Source: Stenocarpella maydis (Eukaryota > Ascomycota > Sordariomycetes > Diaporthales > Diaporthaceae). From it: a stretch of DNA of 64,000 nt. The stretch covers positions 60,796 to 124,795 of the forward strand of contig NQMI01000136.1 in the NCBI GenBank assembly GCA_002270565.1, read 5' to 3'. Positions 58,986 through 64,000 of the stretch are shown piece after piece. The notes beneath the pieces are model-generated. The model was not told where the DNA came from, did not search any database, and saw nothing but the letters and a program-made list of their open reading frames with translations. Positions within the stretch are counted from its first letter, which is position 1. Every line of letters begins with the position of its first letter. Position numbers and translations under genes: made by a program.

Positions 58986-59722
58986 AAGACTTATTATTAA
59001 ATTATATTTTTAAGAAGAATTATTTTAAAAAGAAAAAAGCTAAAGAAGTATTTTTGTTAAACGGAAACAGTTGAATTCGACCAACTACGCCCAGTTCGTG
59101 CGTGACGGGAGATGACTTGTATAGCCGTGAGTTGATTTTTTAGGGTATACAACTACCCCGACTTGACCCTTGCATTAGATTATTCTGCCAAACATTCTTT
59201 GTTAATTAAACCAATCAGATAAGCTAGGGCTTTCTGGATATATATCTTGTATGTATTTTTATGGGTATGGTTAGGGTTGTTGGTTATCGGGTTAAGTAGT
59301 AGGTTGGGTTCTGCTTGTTCTCGTCATTTGCAATACTTGCACCAGAGCCACCGCAGCTGTGCTGCGGGTGAGGACGTGTCGGAGGGTATATGATGGAGGG
59401 CTTACGGAAGGCCTTACTCAAATCAGTACCAAGATAGGGCAACAATCATCACAAAGTTTCCACCAGTACTCTGCAGCCCTGTATCCCAGGATTCGTACCT
59501 ACAGATTAAGTATAGTTAGTATTAATGAGTATTAACTTTTATTAATTATACCTTTAATAGGTTTAAGTATAAAAAAAGTTAATAATCTTATAAAAATTAT
59601 TACTTGACTGAATAGTACTTTATTATTGAGTCAAAGGCCGGTATATTATGTTGTGGATTTCAAGTATTCGGATATAGAAACGGATTATTATTAGGAAGTT
59701 GATTATTATTAAATGTGCCATC

Positions 59723-60081
59723 TGTTATAAAGTAAAACTCAATATATGGTACTAGAAAGTAGCTTGGATGAGGATGTAGCTACCCTAATTTTTATATAAA
59801 AACACTTTGTATTCCAAACCAGATGTTGCATAATATTATTATGGTGGGGATATAAGTAGCAACAAGCTAGCAGTGGCACAACAGTTACTCGAGCTATAGG
59901 TGAATACAGCTGGTTCCCAACAGTAGTTACCATGGTAGGTGAATGGCCAGTAGTGACAGCAGTGAGGGGCTGACTAAGCCCCCAGCTTCTACCTATTTAA
60001 GCCCACAGCTAACAACACCTACATACCTACCAACTCTTAGCAACCATCGAATATCAACCATCAACAAACACTCGTATTGCA
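59723..60081 (+). mobile_element. Possible solo or 5' LTR of a copia-like retrotransposon
   Basis: A 359-base stretch begins with TG (TGTTATAAAG) and ends with CA (GTATTGCA). It contains a TATA-like TATTTAA at 59994-60000, followed by a C/A-rich leader. It is directly followed by AATAGGTGACCCAGCC, which resembles the primer-binding position after an LTR, and then by a gag-like reading frame. I found no second copy in the window, so the boundaries are tentative. Confidence 0.33.
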
Positions 60082-60268
60082 ATAGGTGACCCAGCCAACA
60101 AATAGGTACTTATATATTTATTAGTATTTATAAGCGAGAGCGTGTATAGTTTTAGTGATATGTAGTATACCATACTAGCCCTTAGAATTATGTTTATATA
60201 GTAAAAATGTGTAGTATATATATATATTGGTATATTAGTATATTATATATATTATAGTTCTAATTAAT

Positions 60269-60520
60269 ATGATTATTAAACAGTTAAGTTTATGTAATAA
60301 TAAATATAAAAAGAATAAGTCGATTATTAGAGCAGAAAGTTTTCTGATTAATAATAATATTTTTATTAATTATATTAACTCTTTAAATAGTATTAGGTTT
60401 AATATATTAGATTTAAAAAATAAGCTAAAAAGCTTAAATTTTAAGTTTCTGTTATTAATTGTCATATTGAATTTGCCTGATAATGATTTAGAAAATATAA
60501 ACGAATATAGTATTTTTTAA
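60269..60520 (+). pseudogene. Gag-like relic (copia-type), 83 codons
   Basis: This is the only sizeable ATG-initiated frame in the AT-rich block. Asn/Lys/Ile richness shows heavy AT mutation, yet the pattern L-x-x-K-L-K-S-L-N-F followed by VILNLPDND resembles the conserved end of copia gag proteins (a leucine-rich helix before LP-x-x-Y/D). It lies about 190 bases downstream of the proposed LTR. It could equally be a chance frame in low-complexity DNA. Confidence 0.3.
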
Positions 60521-61956
60521 TTACTAAATTCTATTCTATAGATAATATTTATTTAAAAAGTAATTTTTTTATATTGACTTACTTCCTTTCTTATATACTG
60601 AATATAAAAATCTTAGTATATATGAGTATAAGTAAAGTATAGTATGGTATATGGCTGATTTGGAGTATGTGATCGAGGTCGAATGTGATAGGAATAGAAC
60701 TAGGGACTGACTATTGGTCCTCTGGAGGACGCAGATAAAATCCGTACGGGGTATAGTTAAATTAAGGCTAGTAGGAAGTAGCATAACCTAGTAAGGTTAC
60801 ATAATGGATTGAAAGGATAATTAAGATAGTTAGAGCAATACTATCGCTCCAAATGATTCAAACGCTCCGTTACTCCTATTGCTTCTAGTGAGCGACGCTC
60901 TAAATAAGCCCTAAGGAGTAATACTCCCATTGCTTTAAGCTAAAGAGATAGATTATATAAATTTATAATTATTACTACTAGGTAGTATAGCTTAAGATAG
61001 CTCTTTAGTAGTTAATCTAAGTATTGTTAGCCTAGATAGCTGTTAATGCTATTTGAATTATTATTTTATATTTAGCTCTAGAGTGATTCTACTTTTTAAA
61101 TGCCGCTCTTATATTAAAACCTTGCTTGTAGGTTTTAGCTAAAGCAGCTGTGATCATTATATGGTACTAGGTACTATGTATACAATGGAAAATCTGTGTC
61201 GATATGTATATTATATGGTATTGTAGTAGTTATACTGTAAGTTTTATAGACTCTAGTGCAGAAGCCTGTTATGAGCCAACCCACGATGGCACCTAGGACG
61301 CGTTTTGAGGAAAACTAGGATCAGCAAATGCCACGACACAATCCCGCAGAACCTTAACTGCAAGGTCAGTACGGAGTACTACACACCAAGGCTAGGGTTA
61401 GGGCTGCCAGACACAGCTCAGCATGTCAGCTAAGCGCGATGAGCAAACCATTGAGCTTGGCCTGTGTCAAGTCGAAGATTCAGAGCAACAATAAGCCACT
61501 AAAGATGATGAAGGGATCTAGAGGATATGGAATTCGAGACAGATATTAGATAGCTTTTATAGAACAAACTCTTCAGTCATCAATCTAAATATTCAATCCC
61601 AACATTAAATAGCCTCACAGCTAGTAATCATTATCAGTTAATAATATTGCTTAATAAACTGCCTAATAACCATATTCCAGTAAGTAATAGATAAACCGCC
61701 TTACTCGTTACTATGGTGGTTAAGAGGATTTAGAAGAACGGCCTCTGATATTATTTATGAGTGGTAAGCTAATCTTTAGTTTGTATGATGGTTGACGATC
61801 TCTAGCATATGATTATGGAAACTTTGCAATTATATCTGAACTCTGAATTCTACTCCCACTACAATCTCTGTATCAGCTTAATAACTTAGCTAACTAACTG
61901 GTAGGTTAACTTATATGCAAGAATTAGTAATGAAGTAGCCTGGACTCTGTATGGCC

Positions 61957-62020
61957 TGATGGGCGCCTGGACGCGCGCGGCGGCGGCCCCCCCGGGCGTG
62001 CAGCGTGCCCGGTGGATGGT
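61957..62020. other. GC-rich spike inside the AT-rich island
   Basis: Sixty-odd bases of nearly pure G+C (with GGACGCGCGCGGCGGCGGCC) sit inside AT-rich DNA with sharp borders. It is not coding and resembles no feature I know; it may mark an insertion or junction. Confidence 0.6.
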
Positions 62021-64000
62021 AGCGCTTTACTGAAAGTAGGAAGTTGGAAACAAAGACTCGGAGGAAAGTTACTACCTTTGCGTAGCGCCAGAGCCAACGA
62101 TTTGAATACTTATATCCAGAGCTAAAGAATACATTTAGAAACTTAGATACTCCGCGCGATCAGATGATAATAAGATTGATTAGGGTTAACTTAGCGGGAT
62201 ACCTGAGATGGCAGGTATGAGCGACTATAGGCGCTTCCATATCGTTAGATTTGTATAGGAGACAGGGGTTATATATATATTCTCTTTCCTCAAAGAATGA
62301 GCCTTAGCTTAGTTTAAACCCTAACTTATAGACAAGCTTTATTTAATGTGATGTATTTAAAAGCTTATAAACTTGAAATACAGTAGATCTTTAGCAACTA
62401 TAAAGGCTATAAAGCCGCCCTTAGGTCCCTATTCTAAGACCTAAATAAGGAATAATAGGCAGAAAGAGACCTAGTAAATTGCAAATAGTATAGTTTAGTA
62501 GTTAATTATATTATAGAATATAGAGATATACTAAAATTAAACTTACTAATAAGATAAACAGAAATCTTATTTCTACATATGAAAAGCAGAAGGAGGCGCG
62601 AGGAGGACAAAAGCTCGCACATCACACATATAAAAAGGCATACGTTCTGCTAGAGCCCTGATCAAGCAACCACCCCAAGAGGAGCGTGGAAGATAAGAAG
62701 AGGAGCCCCTAACGCAATAGGAGAGTTATAAGGGGAATAAAGGGTATCAAAAAGGAGAGGCAAAAAAAGAGGGTATAAGAAATAGTTTTACAATATATAC
62801 ATATATATCTAACAGATATAAATTTATAAGGTATAAAAAGATTAATTCTCTAGGACTAGAAATTTCCTAAAAGTAATATAAAAAGGCCCCTTCTTATAGT
62901 CTTAAAGGGGGGGGGGATATTAAGGCTGGTTTTCCTCTAAATTCTGAAATATACTAGTTCCCCTAGACCCTGGAATACACCCCTCTCCAAACTATTATAA
63001 AGAATAAGTAATAGTCCGCCCAAAACAACTAAAATCACTTTCCTCCTCTAATCAGATAAGCTACCTAAATTTAGCTTTATTAGACCCTTTATAGCTCCTA
63101 ATTCCTAGCCTGCTTATCCCTACTCTTATTCTGCTGCAATACACTCGGTCTGCAATCTTTCTCCTCTCGCTTAGCTGCCTTTTTATAAGCCCAGGATTAA
63201 TAGCTATTATTAATTGCTAGTATGGGAACCCAGTAATTTGCTTCCTCAGTCCCTACCTACTTGCTTGCATTCCAGTTATACTTCTAAATTAATATAATTC
63301 TTATTATTATAGGTAATAGGCAATATAGTGGCGGTATAGCCGGAATAGAGGACAGAGATAATAATAAAGACCTTAAGATACCCAATCGCTTAAGGGTTAT
63401 CCCACCTATATTTATATTTCCTCTTAAAGATATATTTTTAATGCTTACCTCTAATATCTACTACAAGAGAAGTTTAATAGGGTCACCCTATAGCATTCCG
63501 GCCCTACTCTAATTAGGCATCTATAGAATAGTTCTTACTTTATTTAATATTCTAAGATCATCTTCTTTATATATCTATGCCCTATCTGCCTAAGGCAGAG
63601 GCTTAGGTATCTTGGATGGGTCCTTATAAAGTTTAAGCCTAGATATTATGATTAGATCCTTTATAGCTGCACTAGATATCTTAGATATTAGGATAGGTAG
63701 CTAATTCTTTAAGCTATTAGGAGCAATAAGAGTTTTGCTCAACCTAAAAGTTTGGATATTAATAGGCCTTAAAAGATCAGCCTTATTAAATCTTACTATA
63801 AGGAAGCCCAATAGATTTTATTCTAGCTCTAATCTTACACTAGGTATAGTATAATACTTAATCTCTTCCTTATTTATCCCTAAGATATTAGCTTAAGAAT
63901 ATATAATATTCTTTCCTATTATAAGCTTCTTATACTTATTATAGCTAATAACTAAAATATTCTAAATACCCCTAATTAGATGCCTAGATCTATTAATTTC

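Larger units (their letters stand above)
58590..64000. other. AT-rich island, probably RIP-mutated transposon remains
   Basis: Base composition shifts abruptly to roughly two-thirds or more A+T, rich in TA dinucleotides, with stop codons in every frame and no intact gene. This is the usual look of repeat-induced-point-mutated repeats in ascomycetes. Patches of normal composition (about 59075-59475, 61270-61520, 61940-62060) interrupt it and may be separate insertions or unmutated single-copy DNA. Sub-features are listed separately. The block runs off the right edge, so its full size is unknown. Confidence 0.75.

Noticed and set aside
60840..60960. Short inverted motif GAGCGACGCTC and flanking repeats
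   Set aside because: An 11-base palindrome with loose neighbours is too weak to support a terminal inverted repeat or structured RNA.
59270..62190. TTAGGG-like telomere motifs (near 59270, 61388 and 62175)
   Set aside because: Each site has only one or two units without an array, which is expected by chance in AT-rich DNA; no evidence for a chromosome end.

Overview
This window is nuclear DNA of a filamentous ascomycete (Pezizomycotina, most likely a sordariomycete). The evidence is short GT-AG introns of about 45-120 bases in most genes, a cyanovirin-N-like secreted protein, a Pth11/SAT4-type seven-helix receptor, a CDC10-type septin close to those of moulds, and a strongly AT-biased terminal block that looks mutated by repeat-induced point mutation (RIP).

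Layout. From 1 to 24.6 kb the genes are mostly on the minus strand: an MRP-type ABC transporter cut by the left edge, a short-chain dehydrogenase, a plus-strand rhodopsin-like receptor, two neighbouring cyanovirin-N-like secreted proteins (the second without a visible start codon), an MBD4-like DNA glycosylase, cytochrome c1, DAHP synthase, an AIG1/FAR-17a-like membrane protein and a wrecked cytochrome P450. From 24.6 to 34.4 kb the window is gene-poor: a decayed 15-base repeat, one intact MFS sugar transporter and about 5.6 kb with no recognisable gene. From 34.4 to 58.1 kb it is gene-dense and conserved: a DUF2470 membrane protein, the LCB3 sphingoid-phosphate phosphatase, a second short-chain dehydrogenase, UBA2 (SUMO E1), the queuosine-salvage enzyme QNG1, a POLD4-like DNA polymerase delta subunit, SKI8, mitochondrial ribosomal protein bL32m, septin CDC10, guanylate kinase, an OB-fold-like orphan and a 1,203-residue protein with a duplicated cysteine module. 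From about 58.6 kb to the end the DNA is AT-rich with no intact gene; it contains a possible LTR and a gag-like relic.

The genes do not form one pathway. The dense part is a set of housekeeping genes arranged as divergent pairs (LCB3 with a dehydrogenase, UBA2 with QNG1, bL32m with CDC10, guanylate kinase with the OB-fold-like gene) and convergent pairs. The accessory material (receptor, secreted lectin-like proteins, transporters, P450 relic) lies in the left half. I found no obvious biosynthetic cluster, tRNA, rRNA or CRISPR array.

The observations most worth following are the 1,203-residue protein with two copies of a ~120-residue Cys-rich module plus a zinc finger and a cupin-like tail, and the MBD4-like glycosylase with a duplicated N-terminal helical motif. 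Next come the two neighbouring cyanovirin-N-like genes and the AT-rich terminal island. All exon coordinates are my own splice-site reconstructions; for most multi-exon genes the exon phases close exactly from start to stop.
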